Shown: piece by piece, positions 32,350 through 33,072 of the stretch
How positions within the stretch are numbered: position 1 is the stretch's first letter
Layout: the number at the start of each line of letters is the position of its first letter
Assembly: GCA_009773765.1 (NCBI GenBank)
Contig: WTWZ01000035.1
Coordinates: forward strand, 22,938-56,009
Source of the DNA: Prolixibacteraceae bacterium
GTDB taxonomy: Bacteria > Bacteroidota > Bacteroidia > Bacteroidales > Prolixibacteraceae
DNA length: 33,072 bases
Direction of reading: 5' to 3'
The notes under the pieces: model-generated
Databases searched by the model: none
What the model saw: the letters and a program-made list of their open reading frames with translations, nothing else
What the model was told of the DNA's origin: nothing
Translations under genes and position numbers: made by a program

Positions 32350-33072
32350 ATGGACTCAAGGGAACAATTTTTAAAAACAGTGAACCACCGTCAGCCCGGC
32401 CGGATTGTAATCGATTTGGGATCTACAGCGGTAACCGGAATCCACATTCAAACCATATCGAAAATTCGACGCCACTTTGGATTGCAGCAGAAACCCATCC
32501 GCGTTATTGAGCCATTTCAGATGCTGGGCGAAGTGGATTGGGAACTAATTGATTCCATCGGCATTGATGTAATTGGCGCCTGGGGCAAAAACAACATGTT
32601 CGGGTTTCACAACCACGCGCCCTACAAAGAGTGGAAAACTCCCTGGGGGCAACGAGTTATGGTTCCCCTGAATTTTAATATAACGACCGATACAAATGGC
32701 GATATTTTAATTTACCCAAAAGGGGATACATCAGTTCCACCGTGCGCAAGAATGCCAAAAACCGGCTATTTTTTCGATGCAATTATTCGACAGGAACCTA
32801 TTGTGGAAGAAGAATTAAATGTGGAAGACAACCTTGAAGAATTTGGGTTGATTTCGGACATGGATTTGGAACACTGGCGAATTGAAGTTGACAAAGCATA
32901 TTTCTCGGGCAAGGCGGTAATTGCAGCGTTTGGCGGAACTGCACTTGGCGATATCGCATTGGTTCCGGGTTTGAACCTGAAACACCCGAAAGGCATCCGC
33001 GATGTGGCCGAATGGTACATGAGCACCGTGATGAGGCCCGATTATATTAAAACCATATTCGAACGCCAGACG
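32350..33072 (+). CDS. Uroporphyrinogen decarboxylase (URO-D) family protein, N-terminal part
   Basis: A frame opens at the ATG at 32350 and runs to the right edge (241 codons). The start MDSREQFLKTVNHRQPGRIV then IDLGSTAVTGIH is typical of URO-D-like proteins found in carbohydrate and methyl-transfer loci, which differ from true HemE. Later blocks are FQMLGEVDWELIDSIGIDVI, WKTPWGQRVMVPLNF and the conserved AFGGTALGDIALVPGLNL. Such proteins may be corrinoid- or folate-dependent methyltransferases, but no partner is visible here. True heme synthesis is unlikely, since the HemE arginine motif (RQAGR) is absent from the N-terminus. Confidence 0.8.
   Translation, partial: MDSREQFLKTVNHRQPGRIVIDLGSTAVTGIHIQTISKIRRHFGLQQKPIRVIEPFQMLGEVDWELIDSIGIDVIGAWGKNNMFGFHNHAPYKEWKTPWGQRVMVPLNFNITTDTNGDILIYPKGDTSVPPCARMPKTGYFFDAIIRQEPIVEEELNVEDNLEEFGLISDMDLEHWRIEVDKAYFSGKAVIAAFGGTALGDIALVPGLNLKHPKGIRDVAEWYMSTVMRPDYIKTIFERQT

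Noticed and set aside
32766-33026. 86-codon minus-strand reading frame near the right edge
   Set aside because: Antisense to the URO-D family gene that reads through to the window end.

Overview
The window looks like chromosomal DNA of a marine or gut-type Bacteroidota (Bacteroidales/Marinilabiliales-like, perhaps Prolixibacteraceae). The evidence is a C-terminal T9SS sorting domain, a SusC-type leader, an RprX/RprY-like two-component pair, the acpP-fabF-rnc order, Bacteroidota -33/-7 promoters (TTTG / TAnnTTTG), short GC-rich intergenic repeats, and DUF4143 ATPases. No rRNA, tRNA, CRISPR array, insertion sequence or phage gene was seen.

Layout. (1) 1-4430, minus strand: the start of a secreted protein running off the left edge, then ribokinase, a GRP-type sugar transporter and DeoC, preceded by a secreted class-C beta-lactamase-like serine hydrolase. 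The three sugar genes together suggest deoxyribose or ribose scavenging. (2) 4451-5939: a SatD-type regulator translationally coupled to a DUF3307 membrane protein, flanked on both sides by TTATCGGT dyads that also lie before the serine hydrolase. The SatD protein reads like a class III nucleotidyl-cyclase-type domain joined to a helix-turn-helix. (3) 5967-8609: a DUF4038/GH140-like apiosidase and a GntR/UTRA repressor with a near-perfect 28-bp operator. Opposite it is what seems to be only the 5' end of a SusC gene, so this looks like a decayed polysaccharide-utilisation locus. (4) 8807-17637: housekeeping genes: lepA, the two-component system, purN, acpP-fabF-rnc, a duplicated LAB_N membrane protein and a CDF metal exporter. 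(5) 17698-20801: DUF1080 hydrolase and exported Gfo/Idh/MocA oxidoreductase, a pairing known from the 3-keto-glycoside cleavage route, opposite an SMP-30-like lipoprotein. (6) 21112-22900: AT-rich accessory DNA with a T9SS-secreted protein bounded by GTTATAGGC/GCCTATAAC and a cassette-like hairpin, followed by an MNT/HEPN toxin-antitoxin pair. (7) 23085-31047: a probable xylo-oligosaccharide locus: GPH symporter, GH43, sugar-porter MFS and GH120 beta-xylosidase, with a 5'-nucleotidase-like enzyme between. (8) 31069-33072: DUF4143 ATPase under two tandem 24-bp dyads, then the start of a URO-D family protein.

Several genes are damaged: GH43 by a -1 frameshift in an A-run, the 5'-nucleotidase by an in-frame TAA, a DUF4143 ATPase reduced to its C-terminus, the SusC remnant, and an unidentified tail at 7482-7622. 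Four copies of a CCCC/GGGG intergenic repeat lie at or inside gene ends, two of them supplying the C-terminal codons of DeoC and the sugar porter.
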